A stretch of 64,000 nt of DNA from Nomia melanderi (GCF_051020985.1 NW_027475140.1:1302001-1366000); one strand, 5' to 3'. Shown: positions 24,701-38,600, counted from the first letter of the stretch. Translations and numbers: made by a program. Notes: generated by a model from the letters alone, not told the origin.

Positions 24701-27700
24701 GCTGCACAGATGCATGCGCCAGGGCCTCCTGCAGATAATTCCCTTTGGCTTATTGCGCTATCACTAATAGCACCCGAGATATCACCAGATATATATTGGA
24801 TATTTCCCTCACCCTGAGTGTCCAGCCCCATGAGACGGTGGTTTTCTCGGCCCCTGGTGGACCGAGGTCGTTCCCGCTGCACAGATTCATGCGCCAGGGA
24901 CTCCTGCAGATAATTCACTTTGGTTTATTGCGCTATCTCTAATAGCGCCCGAGATATCACCAGATATGTATTGGATTTTTCCCTGACCCTGAGTGTCCGG
25001 CCCCATGAGACTGCGGTTTTCTCGGCCCCTGGTGGTCCGAGGTCGTTCCCGCTGCACACATTCATGCGCCAGGGCCTCCTGCAGATAATTCACTTTGGTT
25101 TATTGCGCTATCTCTAATAGCACACGAGCTATCACCAGATATATATTGGATTTTGCCCTGACCCTGAGTGTCCGGCCCCATGAGACTGTGGTTTTCTCGG
25201 ATCCTGGTGGTCCGAGGTCGTTGCCGTTGCACAGATTCATGCGCCAGGGCCTCCTGCAGATAATTCACTTCGGTTTATTGCGCTATCTCTAATAGTACCC
25301 GAGATATCACGAGATATATATTGGATTTTCCCCTGACCCTGAGTGTCCGGCCCCATGAGACTGTGGTTTTCTCGGCCCCTGGTGGTCCGAGCTCGTTCCC
25401 GCTGCACAGATTCATGCGCCAGGGCCTCCTACAGACAATGCACTTTGATTTATTGCGCTATCTCTAATAGCACCCGAGATATCACCAGATATTTATTGGA
25501 TTTTCCCCTGACCCTGAGTGTCCGGCCCCATGAGACGGTGGTTTTCTCGGCTCCTGGTGGTCCGAGGTCGTTCCCGCTGCACAGATTCATGCGCCAGGGC
25601 CTCCTGCAGATAATTCACTTTCGTTTATTGCGCTATCTCTAATAGCACCCGAGATATCACCAGATATATATTGGATTTTCCCCTGACTCTGAGTGTCCGG
25701 CCCCATGAGACTGTGGTTTTCTCGGCCCCTGGTGGTCTGAGGTCGTTCCCGCTAGCCAGATTCATGCGCCAGGGCCTCCTGCAGATAATTCACTTTGGTT
25801 TATTGCGCTGTATCTAATAGCACCCGAGATATCACCAGATATATATTGGATTTTCCCCTCACCCTGAGTGTCCAGCCCCATGAGACGGTGGTTTTCTCGG
25901 CCCTGGTGGACCGAGGTCGTTCCCGCTGCACAGATTCATGCGCCAGGGCCTTCTGCAGATAACTCACTTTGGTTTATTGCGCTATCTCTAATAGCACCCG
26001 AGATATCACCAGATATATATTGGATTTTTCCCTGACCCTGAGTGTCCGGCCCCATGAGACGGTGGTTTTCTCCGCTCCTGGTGGTCCGAGGTCGTTCCCG
26101 CTGCACAGATTCATGCGCCAGGGCCTCCTGCAGATAATTCGCTTTGGTTTATTTCGCTATCTGTAATAGGAACCGAGATATCACCAGATATATATTGGAT
26201 TTTCCCCAGACCCTGAGTGTCCGCCCCCATGAGACTGTAGTTTTCTCGGCCCCTGGTGGTCCGAGGTCGTTCCCGCTGCACAGGTTCATGCGCCAGGGCC
26301 TCCTACAGACAATTCACTTTGATTTATTGCGCTATCTCTAATAGCTCCCGAGATATCACCAGATATATATTGGATTTTGCCCTGACCATGAGTGTCCGGC
26401 CCCATGAGACTGTGGTTTTCTCGGCCCCTGGTGGTCCGAGGTCGTTCCCGCTGCCCAGATTCATGCGCCAGGGCCTTCTGCAGATAACTCACTTTGGTTT
26501 ATTGCGCTATCTCTAATAGCACCCGAGATATCACCAGATATATATTGGATTTTTCCCTGACCCTGAGTGTCCAGCCCCATGAGACGGTGGTTTTCTCGGC
26601 CACTGGTGGACCGAGGTCGTTCCCGCTGCACAGATTCATGCGCCAGGGCCTCCTGCAGATAATTCACTTTCGTTTATTGCGCTATCTCTAATAGCACCCG
26701 AGATATCACCAGATATATATTGGATTTTCCCCTGACTCTGAGTGTCCGGCCCCATGAGACGGTGGTTTTCTCGGCCCCTGCTGGTCCGAGGTCGTTCCCG
26801 CTTCCCAGATTCATGCGCCAGGGCCTCCTGCAGATAATTCACTTTGGTTTATTGCGCTGTATCTAATAGCACCCGAGATATCACCAGATATATATTGGAT
26901 ATTTCCCTCACCCTGAGTGTCCAGCCCCATCAGACGGTGGTTTTCTCGGCCCCTGGTGGACCGAGGTCGTTCCCGCTACACAGATTCATGCGCCTGGGCC
27001 TCCTGCAGATAATTCACTTTGATTTATTTCGCTATCTGTAATAGGACCCGAGATATCACCAGATATATATTGAATTTTCCCCAGACCCTGAGTGTTCGGC
27101 GCCATGTGACTGTAGTTTTCTCGGCCCCTGGTGGTCCGAGGTCGTTCCCGCTGCACAGATTCATGCGCCAGAGCCTCCTACAGACAATGCACTTTGATTT
27201 ATTGCGCTATCTGTAATAGCACCCGAGATATCACCACATATATATTGGATTTTTCAACGACCCAGAGTGACCGGCCCCATGAGACGGTGGTTTTCTCGGC
27301 CCCTGGCGGTCCGAGGTCGTTCCCGCTCCACAGATGCATGCGCCAGGGCCTCCTACAGACAATGCACTTTGATTTATTGCGCTATCTGTAATAGCACCCG
27401 AGATATCACCAGTTATATATTGGACTTTTCCCTGACCATGAGTGTCCGGCCCCATGAGACTGTGGTTTTCTCGGCACCTGGTGGTCCGAGGTTGTTCCCG
27501 CTGCACAGATTCATGCGCCAGGGCCTCCTACAGACAATGCACTTTGATTTATTGCTCTATCTGTAATAGCACCCGAGATATCACCAGATATATATAGGAT
27601 TTTCCCCTGACCCTGAGTGTCCGGCCCCATGAGACTGTGGTTTTCTCGGCCCCTGGTGGTCCGAGGTCGTTCCCGCTGCACAGATACATGCGCCATGGCC

Positions 27701-28942
27701 GCCTACAGACAATGCACTTTGATTTATTACGCTATCTGTAATAGCACCCGAGATATCACCAGATATATATTGGATTTTCCCCTGACCCTAAGTGTCCGGC
27801 CCCTCGGGACGGTGGTTTTCTCGGCCCCTGGTGGTCCGAGGTCGTTCCCGCTGCACAGATTCATGCGCCAGGGCCTCCTGCAGATAATTCACTTTGGTTT
27901 ATTGCGCTATCTCTAATAGCGCCCGAGATATCACCAGATATGTATTGGATTTTTCCCTGACCCTGAGTGTCCGGCTCCATGAGACTGCGGTTTTCTCGGC
28001 CCCTGGTGGTCCGAGGTCGTTCCCGCTGCACACACTCATCCGCCAGGGCCTCCTTCAGATAATTCACGTTGGTTTATTGCGCTATCTCTAATAGCACCCG
28101 AGATATCACCAGATATATATTGGATTTTGCCCTGACCCTGAGTGGCCGGCCCCATGAGATGGTGGTTTTCTCGGCTCCTGGTGGTCCGAGGTCGTCCCCG
28201 TTGCACAGATTCATGCGCCAGGGCCTCCTGCAGATAATTCACTTTGGTTTATTGCGCTATCTCTAATAGCACCCGAGATATCACCAGATATATATTGGAT
28301 TTTCCCCTGACCCTGAGTGTCCGGCCCCATGAGACTGGTTTTCTCGGCCCCTGCTGGTCCGAGGTCGTTCCCGCTGCACAGATTCATGCGCCAGGGCCTC
28401 CTACAAGTAATGCACTTTGATTTATTGCGCTATCTCTAATAGCACCCGAGATATCACCAGATATATATAGGATTTTCCCCTGACCCTGAGTCGTCCGGCC
28501 CCATGAGACTGCGGTTTTCTCGGCCCCTGGTGCTCCGAGGTCGTTCCCGCTGCACAGATACATGCGCCAGGGCCTCCTACAGACAATGCACTTTGATTTA
28601 TTGCGCTATCTGTAATAGCACCCGAGATATCACCAGATATATATTGGATTTTCCCCTGACCCTGAGTGTCCGGCCCCATGAGACTGTGGTTTTCTCGGCC
28701 CCTGGTGGTCCGAGGTAGTTCCCGCTGCACAGATACATGCGCCAGGGCCTCCTACAGACAATGCACTTTGATTTATTGCGCTATCTGTAATAGCACCCGA
28801 GATATCACCAGATATATATTGGATTTTCCCCAGACCCTGAGTGTCCGGCCCCATGAGACGGTGGTTTTCTCGGCCCCTGGTGGTCCGAGGTCGTTCCCGT
28901 TGCACAGATTCATGCGCCAGGGCCTCCTGCAGATAATTCACT
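21792..28942 (+). repeat. Diverse monomer stretch, no large duplication found
   Basis: About 41 monomers. Heads alternate between GGATTTTTCCCTGACC, GGATATTTCCCTCACC with GTCCAGCCCC, and GGATTTTCCCCAGACC with GGCCGCATGAG. Single-base losses occur near 22640, 23174, 23505 and 25903, there is a 2 bp loss near 28333 (GAGACTGGTTTTC), and a 1 bp gain near 28491 (GAGTCGTCCGG). I could not pair any run of more than about three monomers with another part of the window, apart from short shared variants. This may be an older, less recently homogenised portion. Confidence 0.65.
24496..24516 (+). other. Perfect 8-bp inverted repeat with 5-bp spacer
   Basis: Arms CTCGGACC and GGTCCGAG around CTGGT. The usual monomer has C in place of A at the sixth position of the left arm, so the consensus has seven of eight pairs. 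This copy and those at 46008, 59476, 60001 and 61049 are perfect. The dyad could form a short hairpin or cruciform, or be a symmetric protein site. Confidence 0.85.
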
Positions 28943-30269
28943 TTGGTTTATTGCGCTATCTCTAATAGCGCCCGAGATATCACCAGATATGTATTGGATT
29001 TTTCACTGACCCTGAGTGTCCGGCCCCATGGGACGGTTGTTTTCTCGGCCCCTGGTGGTCCGAGGTCGTTCCCGCTGCACAGATTCATGCGCCAGGGCCT
29101 CCTACAGACAATGCACTTTGGTTTATTGCGCTATCTCTAACAGCACCCAAGATATCACCAGATATATATTGGATTTTTCACTGACCCTGAGTGTCCGGCC
29201 CCATGAGACGGTGGTCTCCTCGGCCCCTGGTGGTCCGAGGTCGTTCCGGTTGCACAGATTCATGCACCGGGGCCTCCTACTAAAAATGCACTTTGATTTA
29301 TTGCGCTATCTGTAATAGCACCCGAGATATCACCAGATATATATTGGATATTTCCCTCAACCTGAGTGTCCAGCCCCATGAGACGGTGGTTTTCTCGGCC
29401 CCTGGTGGACCGAGGTCGTTCCCGCTGCACAGATTCATGCGCCAGGGCCTCCTGCAGATAATTCACTTTGGTTTATTGCGCTATCTCTAATAGCACCCGA
29501 GATATCACCAGATATATATTGGATTTTGCCCAGACCCTGAGTGTCCGGCCCCATGAGATGGTGGTTTTCTCGGCCCCTGGTGGTCCGAGGTCGTTCCCGT
29601 TGCACCGATTCATGCGGCAGGGCCTCCTGCAGATAATTCACTTTGGTTTATTGCGCTATCTCTAATAGCGCCCGAGATATCACCAGATATATATTGGATT
29701 GTCCCCTGACCCTGAGTGTCCGGCCCCATGAGACTGTGGTTTTCTCGGCCCCTGGTCGTCCGAGGTCGTTCCCGCTGCACAGATTCATGCGCCAGGGCCT
29801 CCTACAAGTAATGCACTTTGATTTATTGCGCTATCTGTAATAGCACCCGAGATATCACCAGATATATATTGGATTTTTCCCTGACCCTGAGTGTCCGGCC
29901 CCATGAGATGGTGGTTGTCTCGTCCCTGGTGGTCCGAGGTCGTTCCCGCTTCACAGATTCATGCGCCAGTGCCTTCTACAGACAATGCACTTTGATTTAT
30001 TGCGCTATCTGTAATAGCAGCCGAGATATCACCAGATATATATTGGATTTTTCACTGACCCTGAGTGTCCGGCCCCATGAGACGGTTGTTTTCTCGGCCC
30101 CTGGTGGTCCGAGGTCGTTCCCGCTGCACAGATTCATGCGCCAGGGCCTCCTACAGACAATGCACTTTGATTTATTGCGCTATCGCTAATAGCACCCAAG
30201 AAATCACCAGATATATATAGGATTTTTCCCTGACCCTGACTGTCCGGCCCCATGAGACGGTGATTTTCT

Positions 30270-30748
30270 CGGCCCCTACGGGTCCGAGGTCGTTCCCGCT
30301 GCACAGATTCATGCGCGAGGGCCTCCTGCAGATAACTCACTTGGTTTATTGCGCTATCTCTAGCAGCACCCAAGATATCACCAGATATATATTGGATTTT
30401 TCCCTGGCCCTGAGTGTCCGGCCCCATGAGACGGTGATTTTCTCGGCCCCTACGGGTCCGAGGTCGTTCCCGCTGCACAGATTCATGCGCCAGGGCCTCC
30501 TGCAGATAACTCACTTGGTTTATTGCGCTATCTCTAGCAGCACCCAAGATATCACCAGATATATATTGGATTTTTCCCTGACCCTGAGCGTCCGGCCCCA
30601 TGATACGGTCGTTTTCTCGGCCCCTGGTGGTCCGAGGTCGTTCCCGCTGCACAGGTTCATGCGCCAGGGTCTCCTACAGACAATGCACTTTGATTTATTG
30701 CGCTATCTGTAATAGCACCCGAGATATCACCATATATATATTGGATTT
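30270..30748 (+). repeat. Direct repeat (about 480 bp) flanking a 14-monomer segment, left copy
   Basis: The stretch holds two 174 bp monomers with CCCCTACGGGTCCGAGG and CACTTGGTTTATTGCGC and a following monomer with CCATGATACGGTCG. It recurs at 32715-33193, 2,445 bp away, with few differences. In the second super-repeat unit only one copy exists (about 47759-48237) and the 2,445 bp between is absent, so these repeats are the likely recombination sites. Confidence 0.78.
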
Positions 30749-31399
30749 TACCCTGACCCTGAGTGTCCAGCCCCATGAGACGGTCGTTGTCTCGGCCCCT
30801 GGAGGTCCGAGGACGTTCCCGCTGCACAGATTCATGCGCCAGGGCCTCCTACAGGTAACGCACTTTGATTTATTGCGCTATCTGTAATAGCACCCGAGAT
30901 ATCACCAGATCTATATTGGATTTTCCCCTGACCATGAGTGTCCGGCCCCATGAGACTGTGGTTTTCTCGGCCCCTGGAGGTCCGAGGACGTTCCCGCTGC
31001 ACAGATTCATGCGCCAGGGCCTCCTACAGGTAATGCACTTTGATTTATTGCGCTATCTGTAATAGGACCCGAGATATCACCAGATATATATTGGATTTTT
31101 CCCTGACCCTGAGTGTCCGGCCCCATGAGAAGGTGGTTGTCTCGCCCCTGGTGCTCCGAGGTCGTTCCCGCTGCACAGATTCATGCGCCAGGGCCTCCTA
31201 CAGACAATGCACTTTGATTTATTGCGCTATCTGTAATATCAGCCGAGATATCACCAGATATATATTGGATTTTTCACTGACCCTGAGTGTCCGGCCCCAT
31301 GAGACTGTGGTTTTCTCGGCCCCTGGTGGTCCGAGGTCGTTCCCGTTGCACAGATTCATGCGCCAGGGCCTCCTGCAGATAATTCACTTTGGTTTATTG

Positions 31400-32718
31400 C
31401 GCTATCTGTAATAGCACCCGAGATATCACCAGATCTATATTGGATTTTCCCCTGACCATGAGTGTCCGGCCCCATGAGACTGTGGTTTTCTCGGCCCCTG
31501 GAGGTCCGAGGACGTTCCCGCTGCACAGATTCATGCGCCAGGGCCTCCTACAGGTAATGCACTTTGATTTATTGCGCTATCTGTAATAGGACCCGAGATA
31601 TCACCAGATATATATTGGATTTTTCCCTGACCCTGAGTGTCCGGCCCCATGAGAAGGTGGTTGTCTCGCCCCTGGTGCTCCGAGGTCGTTCCCGCTGCAC
31701 AGATTCATGCGCCAGGGCCTCCTACAGACAATGCACTTTGATTTATTGCGCTATCTGTAATATCAGCCGAGATATCACCAGATATATATTGGATTTTTCA
31801 CTGACCCTGAGTGTCCGACCCCATGAGACGGTCGTTTTCTCGGCCCCTGGTGAACCGAGGTCGTTCCCGCTGCACAGATTCATGCACCAGGGCCTCCTGC
31901 AGATAATTCACTTTGGTTTATTGCGCTATCTCTAATAGCACCCGAGATATCAGCAGATATATATTGGATTTTTCACTGACAGTGAGTGTCCGGCCCCATG
32001 AGACGGTCGTTTTCTCGGCTCCTGGTGGTCCGAGGTCGTTCCCGCTGCACAGATTCATGCGCCAGGGCCTCCTGCAGATAATTCACTTTGGTTTATTGCG
32101 CTATCTCTAATAGCACCCGAGATATCACCAGATATATATTGGATTTTTCCCTGACCCTGAGTGAACGGCCGCATGAGACTGTGGTTTTCTCGGCCCCTGG
32201 TGGTCCGAGGTCGTTCCCGCTGCACAGGTTCATGCGCCAGGGTCTCCTACAGACAATGCACTTTGACTTATTGCGCTATCTGTAATAGCACCCGAGATAT
32301 CACCACCTATATATTGTATTTTTCCCTGACCCTGAGAGTCCGGCCCCATGAGACTGTGGTTTTCTCGGCCCCTGGAGGTCCGAGGACGTTCCCGCTGCAC
32401 AGATTCATGCGCCAGGGCCTCCTACAGGTAATGCACTTTGATTTATTGCGCTATCTGTAATAGGACCCGAGATATCACCAGATATATATTGGATTTTTCC
32501 CTGACCCTGAGTGTCCGGCCCCATGAGAAGGTGGTTGTCTCGCCCCTGGTGCTCCGAGGTCGTTCCCGCTGCACAGATTCATGCGCCAGGGCCTCCTACA
32601 GACAATGCACTTTGATTTATTGCACTATCTGTAATAGCAGCCGAGATATCACCAGATATATATTGGATTTTTCACTGACCCTGAGTGTCCGGCCCCATGA
32701 GACGGTCGTTTTCTCGGC
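31400..32718 (+). repeat. 1.3 kb segment duplicated at 33496-34814, first copy
   Basis: This segment matches 33496-34814 at an offset of 2,096 bp (12 units minus 4 bp). It contains a monomer with GAGAAGGTGGTTGTCTCGCC (1 bp short), the private CACCTATATATTGTATTT monomer, and GAGTGAACGGCCGCATGAG. Within it, the three-monomer group at about 30865-31388 is itself repeated at 31389-31912 with an offset of 524 bp. Confidence 0.78.
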
Positions 32719-33157
32719 CCCTACGGGTCCGAGGTCCTTCCCGCTGCACAGATTCATGCGCGAGGGCCTCCTGCAGATAACTCACTTGGTTTATTGCGCT
32801 ATCTCTAGCAGCACCCAAGATATCACCAGATATATATTGGATTTTTCCCTGGCCCTGAGTGTCCGGCCCCATGAGACGGTGATTTTCTCGGCCCCTACGG
32901 GTCCGAGGTCGTTCCCGCTGCACAGATTCATGCGCCAGGGCCTCCTGCAGATAACTCACTTGGTTTATTGCGCTATCTCTAGCAGCACCCAAGATATCAC
33001 CAGATATATATTGGATTTTTCCCTGACCCTGAGCGTCCGGCCCCATGATACGGTCGTTTTCTCGGCCCCTGGTGGTCCGAGGTCGTTCCCGCTGCACAGG
33101 TTCATGCGCCAGGGTCTCCTACAGACAATGCACTTTGATTTATTGCGGTATCTGTAA
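32438..33157 (+). other. Longest open frame of the window, not a gene
   Basis: A 239-codon frame stays open because three successive length-altered monomers here are 174 bp (58 codons), so the frame is not shifted into the usual TAA TAG at the monomer end. It starts with TTG, repeats the same 58-residue pattern four times, and has no counterpart in ordinary 175 bp units. There is no upstream signal or codon bias that would suggest selection for coding. Confidence 0.9.
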
Positions 33158-33193
33158 TAGCACCCGAGATATCACCATATATATATTGGATTT
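32715..33193 (+). repeat. Direct repeat flanking a 14-monomer segment, right copy
   Basis: This is the second copy of the 480 bp stretch at 30270-30748. Visible differences are GGTCCTTCCCG for GGTCGTTCCCG near 32735 and GCGGTATC for GCGCTATC near 33146. The GCGGTATC form is the one present in the second super-repeat (near 48190), so the surviving copy there has a right end like this one. Confidence 0.75.
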
Positions 33194-33495
33194 TCCCCTG
33201 ACCCTGAGTGTCCGGCCCCATGAGACTGTGGTTTTCTCGGCCCCTGGTGGTCCGAGGTCGTTCCCGTTGCACAGATTCATGCGCCAGGGCCTCCTACAGA
33301 CAATGCACTTTGATTTATTGCGCTATCTGTAATAGCACCCGAGATATCACCAGATATATATTGAATTTTACCCTGACCCTGAGTGTCCAGCCCCATGAGA
33401 CGGTCGTTGTCTCGGCCCCTGGAGGTCCGAGGACGTTCCCGCTGCACAGATTCATGCGCCAGGGCCTCCTACAGGTAACGCACTTTGATTTATTG

Positions 33496-34814
33496 CGCTA
33501 TCTGTAATAGCACCCGAGATATCACCAGATCTATATTGGATTTTCCCCTGACCATGAGTGTCCGGCCCCATGAGACTGTGGTTTTCTCGGCCCCTGGAGG
33601 TCCGAGGACGTTCCCGCTGCACAGATTCATGCGCCAGGGCCTCCTACAGGTAATGCACTTTGATTTATTGCGCTATCTGTAATAGGACCCGAGATATCAC
33701 CAGATATATATTGGATTTTTCCCTGACCCTGAGTGTCCGGCCCCATGAGAAGGTGGTTGTCTCGCCCCTGGTGCTCCGAGGTCGTTCCCGCTGCACAGAT
33801 TCATGCGCCAGGGCCTCCTACAGACAATGCACTTTGATTTATTGCGCTATCTGTAATATCAGCCGAGATATCACCAGATATATATTGGATTTTTCACTGA
33901 CCCTGAGTGTCCGACCCCATGAGACGGTCGTTTTCTCGGCCCCTGGTGAACCGAGGTCGTTCCCGCTGCACAGATTCATGCACCAGGGCCTCCTGCAGAT
34001 AATTCACTTTGGTTTATTGCGCTATCTCTAATAGCACCCGAGATATCAGCAGATATATATTGGATTTTTCACTGACAGTGAGTGTCCGGCCCCATGAGAC
34101 GGTCGTTTTCTCGGCTCCTGGTGGTCCGAGGTCGTTCCCGCTGCACAGATTCATGCGCCAGGGCCTCCTGCAGATAATTCACTTTGGTTTATTGCGCTAT
34201 CTCTAATAGCACCCGAGATATCACCAGATATATATTGGATTTTTCCCTGACCCTGAGTGAACGGCCGCATGAGACTGTGGTTTTCTCGGCCCCTGGTGGT
34301 CCGAGGTCGTTCCCGCTGCACAGGTTCATGCGCCAGGGTCTCCTACAGACAATGCACTTTGACTTATTGCGCTATCTGTAATAGCACCCGAGATATCACC
34401 ACCTATATATTGTATTTTTCCCTGACCCTGAGAGTCCGGCCCCATGAGACTGTGGTTTTCTCGGCCCCTGGAGGTCCGAGGACGTTCCCGCTGCACAGAT
34501 TCATGCGCCAGGGCCTCCTACAGGTAATGCACTTTGATTTATTGCGCTATCTGTAATAGGACCCGAGATATCACCAGATATATATTGGATTTTTCCCTGA
34601 CCCTGAGTGTCCGGCCCCATGAGAAGGTGGTTGTCTCGCCCCTGGTGCTCCGAGGTCGTTCCCGCTGCACAGATTCATGCGCCAGGGCCTCCTACAGACA
34701 ATGCACTTTGATTTATTGCACTATCTGTAATAGCAGCCGAGATATCACCAGATATATATTGGATTTTTCACTGACCCTGAGTGTCCGGCCCCATGAGACG
34801 GTCGTTTTCTCGGC
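33496..34814 (+). repeat. 1.3 kb segment, second copy
   Basis: This is the partner of 31400-32718. The two diverge to the right where this copy reads CCCCTGGTGGTCC and the other reads CCCCTACGGGTCC. The segment recurs again in the second super-repeat at about 48540-49858 and, in part, at about 50591-51781, so it exists in four versions in the window. Confidence 0.76.
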
Positions 34815-35644
34815 CCCTGGTGGTCCGAGGTCGTTCCCGCTGCACACATTCATGCGCCAGGGCCTCCTGCAGATAATTCCCTTTGGCTTATTGCGCTATC
34901 TCTAATAGCACCCGAGATATCACCAGATATATATTGGATTTTTCCCTGACCCTGAGTGGTCCGGCCCCATGAGACTGTGGTTTTTTCGGCCCCTGGTGGT
35001 CCGAGGTCGTTCCCGTTGCACAGATTCATGCGCCAGGGCCTCCTGCAGATAATTCACTTTGGTTTATTGCGCTATCTCTAATAGCACCCGAGATATCGCC
35101 AGATATATATTGGATTTTCCCCTGACCCTGAGTGTCCGGCCCCATGAGACGGTGGTTTTCTCGGCCGCTGGTGGTCCGAGGTCGTTCCCGCTGGCCAGAT
35201 TCATGCGCCAGGGCCACCTACAGACAATGCACTTTGATTTATTGCGCTATCTGTAATAGCACCCGAGATATCACCAGATATATATTGGATTTTTCCCTGA
35301 CCCTGAGTGTCCGGCCCCATGAGACGGTGGTTTTCTCGGCCTCTGGTGATCCGAGGTCGTTCCCGCTGAACAGATTCATTCGCAAGGGTCTCCTTCGGAC
35401 AATGCACTTTGATTTATTGCGCTATCGGTAATAGCACCCGAGATATCACCAGATATATATTGGATTTTTCCCTGACCCTGAGTGTCCGGCCCCATGAGAC
35501 GGTGGTTTTCTCGGCGCCTGGTGGTCCGAGGTCGTTCCCGCTGCACAGATTCGTGCGCCAGGGCCTCCTACAGACAATGCACTTTGATTTATTGCGCTAT
35601 CTGTAATAGCACCCGAGATATCACCAGATATATGCTGCATTTTT

Positions 35645-35682
35645 ACATGACCTTGGGTGTCGGATTCCGAATATCACTAATT
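35645..35682 (+). repeat. V segment in super-repeat unit 1, slightly diverged
   Basis: The block reads ACATGACCTTGGGTGTCGG and then ATTCCGAATATCACTAATT, with three or so changes from the left-domain form and a CTGCATTTTT lead-in. It is followed by ordinary CCCCTGG. Confidence 0.86.
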
Positions 35683-38600
35683 TTCTCGGCCCCTGGTGGT
35701 CCGAGGTCGTTCCTGCTGCACAGATTCATTCGCCAGTGCCTCCTACAGACAATGCACTTTGATTTATTGCGGTATCTCTAATAGCACCCTAGATATCACC
35801 AGATATATATTGGGTTTTTCCATGACCCTTACAGTCCGGCCCCATGAGACGGTGATTTTCTCGGCCCCTGGTGGTCCGAGGTCGTTCCCGCTGCACAGAA
35901 TCATGCGCCAGGGCTTCCTGCAGACAATGCACTTTGGTTTATTGCGCTATCTCTAATAGCACCCGAGATATCACCAGACATATATTGGATTTTCCCCTGA
36001 ACCTGAGTGTCCGGCCCCATGAGATGGTGGTTTTCTCGGCCCCTGGTGATCCGAGGTCGTTCCCGCTGCACCGATTCATGCGGCAGGGCCTCCTGCAGAT
36101 AATTCACTTGTGTTTATTGCGCTATCTCTGATAGCACCCGAGATATCACCAGACATATATTGGATTTTCCCCTGAACCTGAGTGTCCGGCCCCATGAGAT
36201 GGTGGTTTTCTCGGCCCCTGGTCGTCCGAGATCGTTCCCGCTGCACAGATTTATGCGCCAGGGCCTCCTGCAGATAATTCACTTTGATTTATTGCGCTAT
36301 CTGTAATAGCACCCGAGATATCACCAGATATATATTGGATTCTTCACTGACCCTAAGTGTCCGACCCCACGGGACGGTGGTTTTCTCCGCCCCTGGTGGA
36401 CTGAGGTCGTTCCCGCTGCACAGATTCATGCGCCAGGGCCTCCTACAGATAACTCACTTTGGTTTATTGCGCTATCTATAATAGCACCCGAGATATCACC
36501 AGATATATATTGGATTTTTCCCTGACCCTGAGTGTCCGGCCCCGTGAGACGGTAGTTTTCTCGGCCCCTGGTGGTCCGAGGTCGTTCCCGCTGCACAGAT
36601 TCATGCGCCAGGGCCTCCTACAGACAATGCACTTTGATTTATTGCGCTATCTGTAATAGCACCCGAGATATCACCACATATATATTGGATTTTTCAATGT
36701 CCCAGAGTGTCCGGCCCCATGAGACGGTGGTTTTCTCGGCCCCTGGTGGTCCGAGGTCGTTCCCGCTGCCCAGATTCATGCGCCACGGCCTCCTACTGAC
36801 AATGCACTTTGATTTATTGCGCTATCTGTAATAGCACCCGAGATATCACCAGATATATATTGGATATTTCCCTCACCCTGAGTGTCCAGCCCCATGAGAC
36901 GGTGGTTTTCTCGGCGCCTGGTGGAACGAGGTCGTTCCCGCTGCACAGATTCATGCGCCAGGGCCTCCTGCAGATAATTCAATTTGGTTTATTGCGCTAT
37001 CTCTAATAGCGCCCGAGATATCACCAGATATGTATTGGATTTTTCCCTGACCCTGAGTGTCCGGCCCCATGAGACTGCGGTTTTCTCGGCCCCTGGTGGT
37101 CCGAGGTCGTTCCCGCTGCACACATTCATGCGCGAGGGCCTCCTGCAGATAATTCACTTTGGTTTATTGCGCTATCTGTAATAGCACCCGAGATATCACC
37201 AGATATATGTTGGATTTTCCCCTGACCCTGAGTGTCCGGCCCCATGAGACGGTGGTTTTCTCGGCCCCTGGTGGCCCGAGGTCGTTCCCGTTGCACAGAT
37301 TCATGCGCCAGGGCCTCCTGCAGATAATTCACTTTGGTTTATTGCGCTATCTCTAATAGCACCCGAGATATCACCAGACATATATTGGATTTTCCCCTGA
37401 ACCTGAGTGTCCGGCCCCATGAGATGGTGGTTTTCTCAGCCCCTGGTGATCCGAGGTCGTTCCCGCTGCACCGATTCATGCGGCAGGGCCTCTTGCAGAT
37501 AATTCACTTTTGTTTATTGCGCTATCTCTGATAGCACCCGAGATATCACCAGATATATATTGGATTTTCCCCTGACCCTGAGTGTCCGGCCCCATGAGAC
37601 TGTGGTTTTCTCGGCCCCTGGTCGTCCGAGGTCGTTCCCGCTGCACAGATTCATGCGCCAGGGCCTCCTGCAGATAATTCACTTTGATTTATTGCGCTAT
37701 CTGTAATAGCACCCGAGATATCACCAGATATATATTGGATTTTTCACTGACCCTAAGTGTCCGGCCCCGCGGGACGGTGGTTTTCTCGGCCCCTGGTGGA
37801 CTGAGGTCGTTCCCGCTGCACAGATTCATGCGCCAGGGCCTCCTACAGATAACTCACTTTGGTTTATTGCGCTATCTCTAATAGCGCCCGAGATATCACC
37901 AGATATGTATTGGATTTTTCCCTGACCCTGAGTGTCCGGCCCCATGAGACTGCGGTTTTCTCCGCCCCTGGTGGTCCGAGGTCGTTCCCACTGCACACAT
38001 TCATGCGCCAGGGCCTCCTGCAGATAATTCACTTTGGTTTATTGCGCTATCTCTAATAGCACCCGACATATCTCCAGATATATATTGGATTTTGCCCTGA
38101 CCCTGAGTGTCCGGCCCCATGAGACGGTGGTTTTCTCGGCACCTGGTGGTCCGAGGTCGTTCCCGCTGCACACATTCATGCGCCAGGGCCTCCTGCAGAT
38201 AATTCCCTTTGGCTCATTGCGCTATCTCTAATAGCACCCGAGACATCACCAGATATATATTGGATTTTCCCCTGACACTGAGTGGCCGGCCCCATGAGAC
38301 GGTGGTCTTCTCGGCCCCTGGTGGTCCGAGGTCGTTCCCGCTGCCCAGATTCATGCGCCACGGCCTCCTACTGACAATGCACTTTGATTTATTGCGCTAT
38401 CTGTAATAGCACCCGACATATCTCCAGATATATATTGGATTTTGCCCTGACCCTGAGTGTCCGGCCCCATGAGACTGTGGTTTTCTCGGCCCCTGGTCGT
38501 CCGAGGTCGTTCCCGCTGCACAGATTCATGCGCCAGGGCCTCCTGCAGATAACTCACTTTGATTTATTGCGCTATCTGTAATAGCACCCGAGATATCACC

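Noticed and set aside
32438..33157. A 239-codon frame that could be read as a four-repeat protein
   Set aside because: It exists only because single-base losses make the local monomers 174 bp. It begins at TTG, and its residues are those of ordinary satellite read in one frame.
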